Below, one piece after another: positions 20,049 through 29,852 of a stretch of DNA of 64,000 nucleotides; position 1 is the first letter of the stretch, and each line of letters opens with the position of its first letter. The translations under genes were made by a program, and so were the position numbers. The notes beneath the pieces are model-generated. The model was not told where the DNA came from and made no database searches. It saw nothing but the letters and a program-made list of their open reading frames with translations. The stretch comes from Oscillospiraceae bacterium (GTDB lineage Bacteria > Bacillota > Clostridia > Oscillospirales > Acutalibacteraceae): the NCBI GenBank assembly GCA_015065865.1, contig SVPM01000001.1, forward strand, positions 38,043 through 102,042. The letters are read 5' to 3'.

Positions 20049-22031
20049 ATGGCAGCCAAGAAACCTACCTACGATAACGAAAGTATCACTTCCCTGAAAG
20101 GTGCCGACCGTGTGCGTAAACGCCCCGGCGTTATTTTCGGTTCGGACGGTCTTGAGGGATGTGAGCACGCAGTATTCGAGATCCTTTCCAACTCCATTGA
20201 TGAAGCGCGTGCGGGTTACGGTACGCGTATCGTTACGACGTATTACGAGGACGGCTCATTTGAGGTGCAGGATTTCGGGCGCGGTATGCCGGTGGATTTT
20301 AACCAAAAAGAAAATCGCTTTAACTGGGAACTGATCTTTTGTGAACTGTATGCCGGCGGTAAATACGATGCGAACAACAGCGATGTGTATGCGTTTTCGC
20401 TGGGCTTGAACGGTCTGGGCGCGTGTGCCACCCAGTATTCTTCGGAGTATATGGATGTGGAAGTACGCCGTGACGGCACCAAATATACGCTGCATTTTGA
20501 AAAAGGCGAAAACATCGGCGGACTCACCAAAGAGCCGTATACCAAGAGGGACACGGGCACGCGCATTCGCTGGAAGCCCGATCTTGAGGTGTTTACCGAC
20601 ATTGCGGTGCCGATCGAGTATTTTCGCGATATTCTGCGCCGTCAAGCGATCGTGAACCCCAACCTCTTGCTGGTGTTGCGCCGCCAAAACGGCCGCAGTT
20701 TTGAGGAAGAGGAGTTTTGTTATCAAAACGGTATCGCCGATTACGTGAAGGAACTGACGCAGGCAGGAACCCTTACCGACATTCAGTTCTGGCAGGGTGA
20801 GCGCCAAGGGCGTGACCGTGCGGACAAGGACGAATACAAGGTCAAGTTTAACGTGGCGTTTTGCTGTTCCAACAAAACGGAATTGTTGGAATATTATCAC
20901 AACTCCAGTTGGCTGGAGCACGGCGGTTCGCCCGAAAAAGCGGTGCGTTCGGCGTTTGTGGCGCAGATCGATGCGTATTTAAAGCAAAACGGCAAGTACC
21001 TTAAAAACGAGAGTAAGATCACCTTCCAAGACGTACAGGATTGCCTCGTGTTGGTGTCCTCCTCGTTTTCCACGCAGACCTCCTATGAAAACCAGACCAA
21101 AAAGGCGATCACCAACAAGTTTATTCAAGAGGCAATGACCGAGTTCTTGCGACACAACTTGGAAGTCTATTTTATCGAAAACAAGGCGGAAGCCGACCGT
21201 ATGACCGAACAGGTGCTTATCAACAAGCGCAGTCGGGAAAAGGCGGAAAAGACGCGTATTGACGTGAAAAAAGTGTTGCAGTCGGGCAACGACTTAGCCT
21301 CCCGCGTGGCGGGGTTTGTGGATTGCCGCACACGCGATGTGGCTCAGCGTGAACTGTTTATCGTGGAGGGTAAATCCGCTATGGGCGCGTGTATTCAGGC
21401 GCGTGATTCGGAATTTCAAGCGATCATTCCCGTGCGCGGTAAGATCCTCAACTGTTTGAAAGCGGAATTCGATAAGATCTTCAAAAGTGAGATCATCGTC
21501 AATCTGTTGAAGGTGATGGGATGCGGTGTGGAGGTCAAAGCCAAAGCCAACAAGAACCTTTCCACCTTCGATCTGTCGCTCTTGCGATTCTCTAAGATCA
21601 TCATTTGTACCGATGCGGACGTGGACGGTTTTCAGATCCGCACCTTGATCCTTACGATGCTCTACCGCTTGACGCCCACCCTGATCGAACAGGGGTACGT
21701 ATATATTGCGGAAACACCGCTTTACGAGATCAACACCAAGACCGACACCTATTTCGCTTATAACGAAGCGGAAAAAGCTGCGATCTTGGACGAGATCGGG
21801 GATGTGAAATACACCATTCAGCGTTCCAAGGGACTTGGTGAAAACGAGCCGGAAATGATGTCGCTCACCACTATGAATCCCGCCACCCGCCGCTTGGTGA
21901 AGGTCAACCCCGCCGACGTGGAGGAAACGGCGTATTTGTTCGACGTGCTGCTCGGTGACGATCTTGACGGCCGTAAACGTATGATCGCGGAACACGGTGC
22001 CGATTATCTGGATATGCTGGATCTTGAGTGA
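20049..22031 (+). CDS. Type IIA DNA topoisomerase, B (ParE/GyrB-like) subunit
   Basis: GHKL ATPase motifs (NSIDEARAGYG, DFGRGMPVD), Toprim FIVEGKSAMG and DADVDGFQIRTL, PLRGKIL-like PVRGKILN. Confidence 0.9.
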   Translation: MAAKKPTYDNESITSLKGADRVRKRPGVIFGSDGLEGCEHAVFEILSNSIDEARAGYGTRIVTTYYEDGSFEVQDFGRGMPVDFNQKENRFNWELIFCELYAGGKYDANNSDVYAFSLGLNGLGACATQYSSEYMDVEVRRDGTKYTLHFEKGENIGGLTKEPYTKRDTGTRIRWKPDLEVFTDIAVPIEYFRDILRRQAIVNPNLLLVLRRQNGRSFEEEEFCYQNGIADYVKELTQAGTLTDIQFWQGERQGRDRADKDEYKVKFNVAFCCSNKTELLEYYHNSSWLEHGGSPEKAVRSAFVAQIDAYLKQNGKYLKNESKITFQDVQDCLVLVSSSFSTQTSYENQTKKAITNKFIQEAMTEFLRHNLEVYFIENKAEADRMTEQVLINKRSREKAEKTRIDVKKVLQSGNDLASRVAGFVDCRTRDVAQRELFIVEGKSAMGACIQARDSEFQAIIPVRGKILNCLKAEFDKIFKSEIIVNLLKVMGCGVEVKAKANKNLSTFDLSLLRFSKIIICTDADVDGFQIRTLILTMLYRLTPTLIEQGYVYIAETPLYEINTKTDTYFAYNEAEKAAILDEIGDVKYTIQRSKGLGENEPEMMSLTTMNPATRRLVKVNPADVEETAYLFDVLLGDDLDGRKRMIAEHGADYLDMLDLE

Positions 22032-22048
22032 GAGGAGGGGAATGACGA

Positions 22049-24295
22049 ATGGCTTCTAAGAAGAAAACAACGGTGTCCAAAGCCACCGAACTGCCGTCGA
22101 ATGCTCACATTGCCGGCGCAGGTGAGGTGGAACAGCAAGCGATCACCGACACCTTAAAAGAAAATTATATGCCGTATGCGATGAGCGTCATTATGTCCCG
22201 TGCGATTCCCGAGATCGACGGTTTCAAACCCTCTCACCGCAAACTCTTATATACGATGCATAAAATGGGGCTTTTGAACGGCGGTTTGGTCAAGTCGGCA
22301 AACATTGCCGGTCAGACGATGCGTTTGAACCCCCACGGCGATGCCGCCATTTACGATACCATGGTGCGTCTTTCCCGCGGTAACGAAGCGTTGCTTCACC
22401 CGTATGTGGAATCCAAAGGTAACTTCGGTAAGGCGTATTCCTCGGATATCGAATGCGCGGCTTCCCGTTACACCGAGGCGAAATTGGCGCCCATTGCGGC
22501 GGAATTGTTTCGCGATATTGATAAAGAAACGGTGGATTTTGTCGATAACTACGATGCCACGATGAAAGAGCCGTCGCTGTTGCCGGTTACGTTCCCGTCC
22601 ATTTTGGTGAACAACAACCTCGGTATCGCCGTCGGTATGGCAAGCAACATCTGCTCGTTTAACCTCACCGAAGTGTGCGACACCGCGATCGCGCTGCTGA
22701 AAGACCCGTCGCACGACCTGCTTTCCACCTTGCAAGCGCCCGATTTCCCCAGCGGCGGTCAGCTGATCTATCGCCGTGAAGATCTTGAAAAGATCTACGA
22801 AACGGGGCGCGGCAGTGTGAAAGTGCGTGCGGTGTATGCCTATGACAAAGCCAACAACTGCATCGACGTGACCGAGATTCCCTATTCCACCACGGTGGAA
22901 GCGATCGTCGGTAAGGTGACCGAGTTGGTCAAAGCGGGCAAACTGCGCGAGGTCAATGATATCCGTAACGAAACCGACTTGAAAGGTCTTAAGATCACCA
23001 TCGACTTGAAACGCGGCACCGATCCCGATAAGTTGATGAACAAACTGTATGCCGCCACCCCCTTGGAAGATTCCTTCGGGTGCAACTTCAACGTGCTGAT
23101 CGCGGGTGTGCCGCAGGTGCTGGGCGTGCGCGCGTTGTTTGAAGAGTGGACGGGCTACCGCATGGAATGCGTCCGCCGTCGCGTGGTGTTCGATCTTAAC
23201 AAAGCCAAAGAAAAACTGCACCTGTTGAAAGGGTTGCAAAAGATCCTTTTGGATATCGACAAGGCCATTCGTATCGTGCGGGAAACCGAGGAAGAAGCCG
23301 AAGTGGTCCCCAACTTGATGATCGGTTTCGGCATTGATGAGATTCAAGCGGAATACGTGGCAGAGATCAAACTGCGCCACTTGAACCGCGAATACATTTT
23401 GAAGCGGTTGGATGAAGTGGAACGGCTGGAAACTGAGATCGCCGAAATGGAAGAAACCTTAGGCTCTGCCCGTCGCATCAAATCCATCATCATTGATGAA
23501 CTGCGTGCTGTGTCCAAAAAGCACGGCCAGCCTCGTCGCACGCAACTGATCTATGCGACCGACTTGGAAGAAGAAGCGGAAGCAGAGGAGGATATCGTGC
23601 CCGAATATGCGTGCACGCTGTTCTTCACGGCAGGCGGTTACTTCAAGAAGATCACGCCGCAGTCGTTGCGTATGAGCAGTGAGCATAAGTTTAAAGAGGG
23701 CGACCGTATGGCGCAGACGGCGGAGAGCAACAACCGCCAAGAACTGCTCTTCTTCGGTGATAAAGCCTCGGTGTATAAGAGCCGTGCTTCGGAATTCGGC
23801 GATAGCAAAGCCAGTGTGCTCGGTGACTATATACCGTCCAAACTCGGGTTTGAGGACGGTGAAAACGCCCGTTATATGGCGGTGACCGATGATTACGCGG
23901 GGTATATGCTGTTCTTTTTTGAAAACGGCAAATTGGCAAAGGTGGATATGAGTGCCTATGCCACCAAGACCAACCGCCGCCGTTTGGTCGGTGCGTATTC
24001 CGACAAGTCGCCCGTGGTAGCTATGGCATACGTGCGCGAAGATGCGGAGTTCCTTTTGGAATCCACGTCGGGTCGCCGTTTGGTGGTAAATACCGCCGCC
24101 GTGTCCTCTAAGAGTTCGCGTTCCACCATCGGCGTGCAGGTGATGACCTTGAAAGGTACCCATCGCGTGAAGAGCGTGGTGCCGTTCGATGAGACCGCCG
24201 TTGCGAAAGCGGCACGGTACCGCACCCGTTCACTCCCCGCCGCAGGTGCACTTCCTGCCGCCGAGGATTTTGGGGAACAACTGACGTTGGAATAA
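22049..24295 (+). CDS. Type IIA DNA topoisomerase, A (ParC/GyrA-like) subunit
   Basis: SYAMSVIMSRAIPEIDGFKPSHRK, NPHGDAAIYDTMVRLS, catalytic Tyr context ASRYTEAKL. Confidence 0.92.
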   Translation: MASKKKTTVSKATELPSNAHIAGAGEVEQQAITDTLKENYMPYAMSVIMSRAIPEIDGFKPSHRKLLYTMHKMGLLNGGLVKSANIAGQTMRLNPHGDAAIYDTMVRLSRGNEALLHPYVESKGNFGKAYSSDIECAASRYTEAKLAPIAAELFRDIDKETVDFVDNYDATMKEPSLLPVTFPSILVNNNLGIAVGMASNICSFNLTEVCDTAIALLKDPSHDLLSTLQAPDFPSGGQLIYRREDLEKIYETGRGSVKVRAVYAYDKANNCIDVTEIPYSTTVEAIVGKVTELVKAGKLREVNDIRNETDLKGLKITIDLKRGTDPDKLMNKLYAATPLEDSFGCNFNVLIAGVPQVLGVRALFEEWTGYRMECVRRRVVFDLNKAKEKLHLLKGLQKILLDIDKAIRIVRETEEEAEVVPNLMIGFGIDEIQAEYVAEIKLRHLNREYILKRLDEVERLETEIAEMEETLGSARRIKSIIIDELRAVSKKHGQPRRTQLIYATDLEEEAEAEEDIVPEYACTLFFTAGGYFKKITPQSLRMSSEHKFKEGDRMAQTAESNNRQELLFFGDKASVYKSRASEFGDSKASVLGDYIPSKLGFEDGENARYMAVTDDYAGYMLFFFENGKLAKVDMSAYATKTNRRRLVGAYSDKSPVVAMAYVREDAEFLLESTSGRRLVVNTAAVSSKSSRSTIGVQVMTLKGTHRVKSVVPFDETAVAKAARYRTRSLPAAGALPAAEDFGEQLTLE

Positions 24296-24297
24296 CA

Positions 24298-24337
24298 TTA
24301 AAAGATCCATCGGCTCGGCCGATGGATCTTTTAATAT
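24298..24337 (+). terminator. Terminator after topoisomerase operon
   Basis: ATTAAAAGATCCATCGGC-tcg-GCCGATGGATCTTTTAAT. Confidence 0.8.
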
Positions 24338-24394
24338 AATCGCTATCTTTTTGCGTGTGTTTTTGCAGTTCTTGTGGTTTTTCGGCTAAGGGAA

Positions 24395-24423
24395 TTGACA
24401 TTTCTTGCAGCATGTGTTTTACT
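24395..24423 (+). promoter_or_regulatory. Possible promoter for structured leader
   Basis: TTGACA - 17 - TTTACT (weak -10). Confidence 0.35.
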
Positions 24424-24447
24424 GAAAATGTTGGTTTGCCTATAATT

Positions 24448-24707
24448 TTCTCTGTTTAAGCAGAGAAGGCACATCCGAACACGCCTAAAACGGTATACTT
24501 CCGACGCTTTTCGGCTTGTCGGTGGTGGCAGGCGACAGCCTTGCCACCTTCTCCGCACCAAAAATCGCACGAAATTCTACTCGTTTTAGGTCGAAGAATT
24601 TGAACGGAGCCGATTTTTACATCGGCAAGGAAAAAACACAGTAAATCCTTGCGGATTTACGAGTATTTTGACAAAGCCGAGGGGGAAATCGGCCCGTTAA
24701 AATCGGG
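24448..24707 (+). other. Candidate structured RNA leader or repeat element
   Basis: Closing stem CCTAAAACG (24484-24492)/CGTTTTAGG (24582-24590) enclosing CCGAC/GTCGG and GGTGGCA/TGCCACC, followed by four further hairpins. Confidence 0.5.
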
Positions 24708-24743
24708 TTCGGATGCGACTCCTCTGCTTAAGGAGTGTATATC

Positions 24744-26216
24744 ATGTTGCAAAAAGTGTCGCCCGAATCGGTCGGTATTGCATCTGAAAAGGTGCTGAAA
24801 TTCATACAAACGCTGGAAAACAACCACCTGCACACCCACAGTTTGCTGTTGGTGCGGGGGGATAAGATCTTTGCCGAAAAGTACTACGCCCCGTTCGATG
24901 AGAATTTCAAACACCGTATGTATTCGGTGTCCAAAAGTTTTGTTTCGGTGGCGATCGGTTTGTTGGCGGAAGACGGTAAATTGTCGCTTGACGATAAGTT
25001 TATATCCTATTTCCCCGCATACACCGTCGGTATGGATGACCCGTGGTTTGAGGAGATGACCATCCGTGACGCGCTGACTATGTGCACCTGCACTCCCGCG
25101 ATGCCCGATTGGTTTACCAGCGGCACCAAAGATCGCACCGAGATCTATTTCCAAGGGCGTGCCACCATGATTCCGGGCACGCGATTTCAGTATGACAGTC
25201 CCGGTTCCTATATGCTGGGTGTGATCGTTGAAAATATCACGGGGAAGCCGTTTTTGGAGGTTTTGAAAGAACGTTTTTTGAATGCGATCGGCTTTTCCGC
25301 CGATGCGTATTGTGTGCAGTGTCCCGGCGGCCATTCGTTTGCCGATTCGGGGGTGATGTGCACGGCACGCGATCTGTGGCGTTTTGCCCGTTTCGTGATG
25401 AACGGCGGCACGTGGGACGGCGTGCGGTATATGAGCGAGGACTACCTGCGTGAAGCCACGGCGTACCAAGTGGCAAACAACCGCCGCGATGCGGATCATT
25501 ACGGCGGCTACGGCTACGGCTATCAGATCTGGAAGACCCCGCGTGACGGTTTCGCCTTTATCGGTATGGGTGATCAGTTTGCCATTTGCGATCCTGCAAC
25601 CGACACCATTCTTATCTTGAATTCCGACAATCAAGGCGACCCGTTTTCCCGTTCGGTGTTGTATCAAGCGTTGTATGACGGCATTATCGAAGAGATGGGG
25701 GATCCCATGCCCGAAAACGCGGTGGCGCTTGCCGCTCTGCGTGAGAGCGAGAAAAGCGGCGTGTTGCGCGCGCTTGACCGCGAAAACAGCAGCCCGTTTG
25801 CTGCCGAACTTTCGGGGCGCACCTATCGTTTGGGCGCGAACAATATGCAAATTCCGTGGTTCCGTTTTGAGATCGAGGGGGATCACGGCGTGTTGCATTA
25901 CGAAAACGCACAAGGGGTGAAAGAACTTCCCTTTGGTTTCGGTCACAACGTGTTCGGTAAGTTCCCGCAAGAGGGATATGCCGATCTGGTGGCAACGGTG
26001 GGAGAAGCGGGGCACCGCTACGACTGTGCTGTTTCCGCCGAATGGCAAGAGGAAAAGAAACTGCATCTGTGTGTGCAGATCATCGACAAATATTTCGGCA
26101 ACTGTCATATGGTGTTCCATTTTAAAGACGACCGTGTGGTGGTGATCATGCAAAAAGCGGCGGAAGCGTTTTTGAACGAGTATCAAGGCACAGCCTTGGG
26201 CAAATGGGAAAAATAA
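24744..26216 (+). CDS. Serine hydrolase (class C beta-lactamase-like)
   Basis: SVSKSFVSVAIGLL (SxxK); start MLQKVSPES with RBS aaggag. Confidence 0.88.
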   Translation: MLQKVSPESVGIASEKVLKFIQTLENNHLHTHSLLLVRGDKIFAEKYYAPFDENFKHRMYSVSKSFVSVAIGLLAEDGKLSLDDKFISYFPAYTVGMDDPWFEEMTIRDALTMCTCTPAMPDWFTSGTKDRTEIYFQGRATMIPGTRFQYDSPGSYMLGVIVENITGKPFLEVLKERFLNAIGFSADAYCVQCPGGHSFADSGVMCTARDLWRFARFVMNGGTWDGVRYMSEDYLREATAYQVANNRRDADHYGGYGYGYQIWKTPRDGFAFIGMGDQFAICDPATDTILILNSDNQGDPFSRSVLYQALYDGIIEEMGDPMPENAVALAALRESEKSGVLRALDRENSSPFAAELSGRTYRLGANNMQIPWFRFEIEGDHGVLHYENAQGVKELPFGFGHNVFGKFPQEGYADLVATVGEAGHRYDCAVSAEWQEEKKLHLCVQIIDKYFGNCHMVFHFKDDRVVVIMQKAAEAFLNEYQGTALGKWEK

Positions 26217-26236
26217 GGATCATAAGGATCAACAGA

Positions 26237-26477
26237 AAAGGCGGAGAAAATCATACGATTTTCTCCGCCTTTGAGCGTGTCAAAAAAACTCTACTCTCCC
26301 ATTCATAAAACGGAGGGAGGGGGTGTGTGCGGGGGAACCGTCAGGGTTCCCCTGCGCGTCGAGCGTGCAATGCACGCGGACAAACCCGCCCGCAGGCGGC
26401 AGACGGCAAAAAGTCCGGCGTATGTCGGACTTTTTGCCAGTCTGAAAGGCGGAGAAAATCATACGATTTTCTCCGCC
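26237..26477. repeat. Intergenic hairpin cassette bounded by two copies of the same palindrome
   Basis: GGCGGAGAAAATCATACGATTTTCTCCGCC at 26240-26269 and 26448-26477, with GGGGAACC/GGTTCCCC, GCGTG/CACGC and GGCAAAAAGTCCG/CGGACTTTTTGCC between. Confidence 0.65.
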
Positions 26478-26491
26478 GTTTTGTACGGTCT

Positions 26492-27175
26492 TTATATACC
26501 CATTACCTCATCGATCGGCAAGGATACCACCACGCCTTTGGCTTGGCTGTGCATACCGTGCGCTTCGCCGATGGCTTTCATGATCGCTACTTTATCCTCG
26601 TGTTCCGCCAAAATCAGAACGATCTCCTTTTCCTCCTGCACGCTGAGACCCCAAAAACCCGTGGCCTCCTCGTTTTCAATGCCGCGACTGTGCAGGATGG
26701 TGCCGCCGCCCGCTCCCGCTGCACGGGCGGTATTCATCACGTCGCCGCCGAAACCGCGATCGACCGTGGCGGCGATCAAGGTGTATTTGGTATCTCCCAT
26801 GGTAAATTCACCCTTTCTGCTGTCGGAGTTTTCGTAATGTTCGGCGGCGCGGTTCATCATACGCAGCAGCAAATTGCTGGTGCCTGTCAGCGAAACGGTA
26901 AAGGCGATGCCGCTGTTTACCGCATCCAGACGCAAGCGCGTGTGCAGCATGCTCAGCATTTGCTTGCCGAGTTGTTGCGGCACGTAACTCATCAACACGC
27001 ATTTGTCCACGCTGCCGAAACCGAGTGTGTCCATAATTTCGCTGGAGGCCGTGCCTTCGGCATTGGTTCGAAATTGCAACGGCAGGTTGCTTTGTAAGAA
27101 CATATCGGCGGCTTTGTCCGCCAATTTCGGGGTCGCTATCAAAACCAGCATTTGATAAACGTTCGATCCACTCAT
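26492..27175 (-). CDS. Tandem PII-like signalling protein
   Basis: Two PII-like halves; second contains TLIAATVDRGFGGDVMNTARAAGAGGGTILHSRG. Confidence 0.7.
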   Translation of the reverse strand: MSGSNVYQMLVLIATPKLADKAADMFLQSNLPLQFRTNAEGTASSEIMDTLGFGSVDKCVLMSYVPQQLGKQMLSMLHTRLRLDAVNSGIAFTVSLTGTSNLLLRMMNRAAEHYENSDSRKGEFTMGDTKYTLIAATVDRGFGGDVMNTARAAGAGGGTILHSRGIENEEATGFWGLSVQEEKEIVLILAEHEDKVAIMKAIGEAHGMHSQAKGVVVSLPIDEVMGI

Positions 27176-28716
27176 ACAGCCGCCTCCTGTTCCAAATCGA
27201 TAATCTCGTCACTGTCTGCCGTAAGACCGGGATGCAGTACTGCGGCTTTCTCCAGTTTCGCCGTCTTCATGCGGTATACAACGCCCATGATCTGAATGGC
27301 GATCAGCGGAGTAAGGGCCACCAACGCCACCACACCGAATGCATCGGTCATCAAGTTGCCGCCGAGTGCACGGCAGGTGCCGATGCTGAGCGGAAGCAGG
27401 AAGGTGGAGGTCATAGGTCCGCTTGCTACACCGCCCGAGTCAAAGGCAATACCCACGAAGATCTTCGGCACAAACAGCGACATTACAAGCGCGATGATAT
27501 ATCCCGGTACCAAGATCCAATAGATCGGAATGTTTAAGAGGATACGCAACATGGCAAGCCCGATACTGACAGCCACACCGATCGACATACTGCGATTCAT
27601 TACCTTGACCGAGATCGCACCGTCGGTCACGTTTTCCACTTGATGGTTGAGCACTTGAATGGCGGGCTCCGCTTTCACGATGTAGTAACCGATCAGCATG
27701 CCGATCGGCACCAGTACCCAGTTGTAACGCAAGGAAGCCAATTCCGCACCGAGAAAAGTGCCGACCGGTGCAAATCCCACGTTCACACCGCACAAAAACA
27801 GCACCAAACCGATAAGGGTGTAGATCATACCTACCGCAATACGTTTGATCTGTCGCTTTTGGTAACGGCGGGTGAACCACTGAAACAGCACGAACACCGC
27901 GGCGATGGGAAACAAAGAGATCAGCACCTCGCCGCCGTAGGCGGGCAGTTCCAATGCGAACACCCGCACCACGTCGCGTGTGGTAAACACTTTTGCCACT
28001 TCGCCGAGTGAATAGGCGGCTTCGGTCGGCTTGAAGAAACAGCCCAAGAGCAGCACCGCTAAAATTGGGCCGACACTGGAAAGTGCCACCAGACCGAAAC
28101 TGTCGCTGGCCGCGTTTTTGCCGCTACGCACCGATGCCAAACCGATACCGAGCGCCATAATGAACGGCACGGTCATAGGGCCGGTAGTCACACCGCCCGA
28201 ATCAAATGCCACCGCCAAAAAGTCGCGGGGGACAAGAAAAGAGAGCACGATCAGCACCGCGTACAGCAGGATAAGCAAACGCGAGAGTTCGATACCGTAG
28301 CGGATACGCAAGATCGCCACCGCCAAAAACAACCCCACACCGACCGCAACGGTTAGGATCAGTGCCAGATCGGGCACCGAGGGGACTTGGCGTGCCAACA
28401 CCTGCAGGTCGGGTTCCGATACGGTGATGATCACACCCATAACGAAGCCGATCAACAGCACGGCGAGCACGTTTTTGGTTTTGGAAATTTGCACACCGAT
28501 ACCTTCTCCGATCGGAGTCATAGCCATTTCGGCACCCAGTTGAAAAAATCCCATACCAAAGATCAACAGCACGGCGCCCGCTAAAAACATAACGATGGCG
28601 GCGAGCGAGATGGGGACGATAAAAACGCTGATCAACAGCACGATGCCCGTGATGGGAAGAACAGCCGAAAGAGATTCCAGCGTTTTTTCGCGCAGTTTAG
28701 GGTTCAAAAGCACCAC
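27172..28716 (-). CDS. DUF1538-family polytopic membrane protein with internal duplication
   Basis: Repeated AVAFDSGGVTTGPMTVPFIMALGIG / GIAFDSGGVASGPMTSTFLLPLSIG. Confidence 0.85.
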   Translation of the reverse strand: MVLLNPKLREKTLESLSAVLPITGIVLLISVFIVPISLAAIVMFLAGAVLLIFGMGFFQLGAEMAMTPIGEGIGVQISKTKNVLAVLLIGFVMGVIITVSEPDLQVLARQVPSVPDLALILTVAVGVGLFLAVAILRIRYGIELSRLLILLYAVLIVLSFLVPRDFLAVAFDSGGVTTGPMTVPFIMALGIGLASVRSGKNAASDSFGLVALSSVGPILAVLLLGCFFKPTEAAYSLGEVAKVFTTRDVVRVFALELPAYGGEVLISLFPIAAVFVLFQWFTRRYQKRQIKRIAVGMIYTLIGLVLFLCGVNVGFAPVGTFLGAELASLRYNWVLVPIGMLIGYYIVKAEPAIQVLNHQVENVTDGAISVKVMNRSMSIGVAVSIGLAMLRILLNIPIYWILVPGYIIALVMSLFVPKIFVGIAFDSGGVASGPMTSTFLLPLSIGTCRALGGNLMTDAFGVVALVALTPLIAIQIMGVVYRMKTAKLEKAAVLHPGLTADSDEIIDLEQEAAV

Positions 28717-28751
28717 CGCCTTTCTGCTGCTATAGTATTGGAGGACATCGC

Positions 28752-29846
28752 TTATTTCACCAACAGGGTCTTAATGTTTTTGCCTGCTTTGGCATCCGCA
28801 AACGCTTCGTTGACCTTTTCCACGGGATAGGCTGCACCGAGCGCGGCGATCGCAGGGGAGAGGTCGGGGTTCTTTTCCAAGAAGGCCACGTAATCGTGCA
28901 CATCCGGAAAAGAATACTGGGAGGAACCGAGGATCTGCAACGCTTTGAAGGTGATGATCTGCGGTTGGATCGCAACCGTCCCCGATTCACTGTACTGTCC
29001 GGGGATGAGGTATACACCGCGGTTACGCAGAATATCCAATCCTTGCGCCACCGCTTGCGGGGCGCCCGAAGCTTCGAAACACAGATCCACGCCGAGCCCG
29101 TCGTTTTCCGCCTGCAGTGCCGCAGTCACAGCGGCTTCGCCTTCCGCTTTCAGGCTGAACACACGGTCAGCCCCCAGTGCCAGCGCGGCTTCGTCGCGTT
29201 TGGTGTTAGCGCCCGTTGTGATGGCGTATACCTTTCGGATACCCATCCGTTTCAGATACATCACCGCAAACATACCCACAGGGCCGAGGCCTTGCACCAC
29301 CGCCACGTTCATAGCGGAAAGGTCGATATTCGCACGTTCCGCCAGACGGCAGGCGTGAATAGCGGTCGGGCCGGGGCAGGCAAAGGTTGCCGCCACGGTC
29401 GGGTCAACGTTTGTGGGAACTTTGATGAGATTGGTGAGCGGCGTATAATTCACTTCGGTGTATCCGCCGTAAAGATACGGTGCCGTTTCAATATCGCCGC
29501 CGTTGGTGAGCCCCATATTGACACAATTGGCATCGTCGCCGCTTTGGCAAAGCGGACATTCACCGCAGGGAACGGCGATATCCGCGATTACGGCGTCGCC
29601 GATCGAAAGCCCGTGGGCGGCGACTTCGGCCGCATCTGCCGCCGTGATACGGCCCACGAATTCGTGGCCGATGATGGCGGGGGCGTTTTCCTCCAACTTG
29701 CCGTTGTGAATATGCAGGTCGGTACCGCACACGCCGCTTGCGATCAACTCCAGTTGCGCGTAACCTGCGGGCGGGGGCGTCACGGGAAATTCGCGCACGT
29801 CAAAGGGACGGTCCGCGCCCATAAAAACAGCTGCTTTTGCTTTCAT
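28752..29846 (-). CDS. Zinc-dependent medium-chain alcohol dehydrogenase
   Basis: GVCGTDLHIHNG, GHEFVGRI, PCGECPLCQSGDDANC structural zinc site, VVQGLGPVGMFAV. Confidence 0.9.
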   Translation of the reverse strand: MKAKAAVFMGADRPFDVREFPVTPPPAGYAQLELIASGVCGTDLHIHNGKLEENAPAIIGHEFVGRITAADAAEVAAHGLSIGDAVIADIAVPCGECPLCQSGDDANCVNMGLTNGGDIETAPYLYGGYTEVNYTPLTNLIKVPTNVDPTVAATFACPGPTAIHACRLAERANIDLSAMNVAVVQGLGPVGMFAVMYLKRMGIRKVYAITTGANTKRDEAALALGADRVFSLKAEGEAAVTAALQAENDGLGVDLCFEASGAPQAVAQGLDILRNRGVYLIPGQYSESGTVAIQPQIITFKALQILGSSQYSFPDVHDYVAFLEKNPDLSPAIAALGAAYPVEKVNEAFADAKAGKNIKTLLVK

Positions 29847-29852
29847 AAGATC

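Noticed and set aside
24343-24570. 75-aa minus-strand ORF
   Set aside because: Lies across the structured leader; highly basic, no domain features.
26271-27097. ORFs 26271-26837 plus and 26327-27097 plus
   Set aside because: Antisense to the PII-like gene and span the hairpin cassette.
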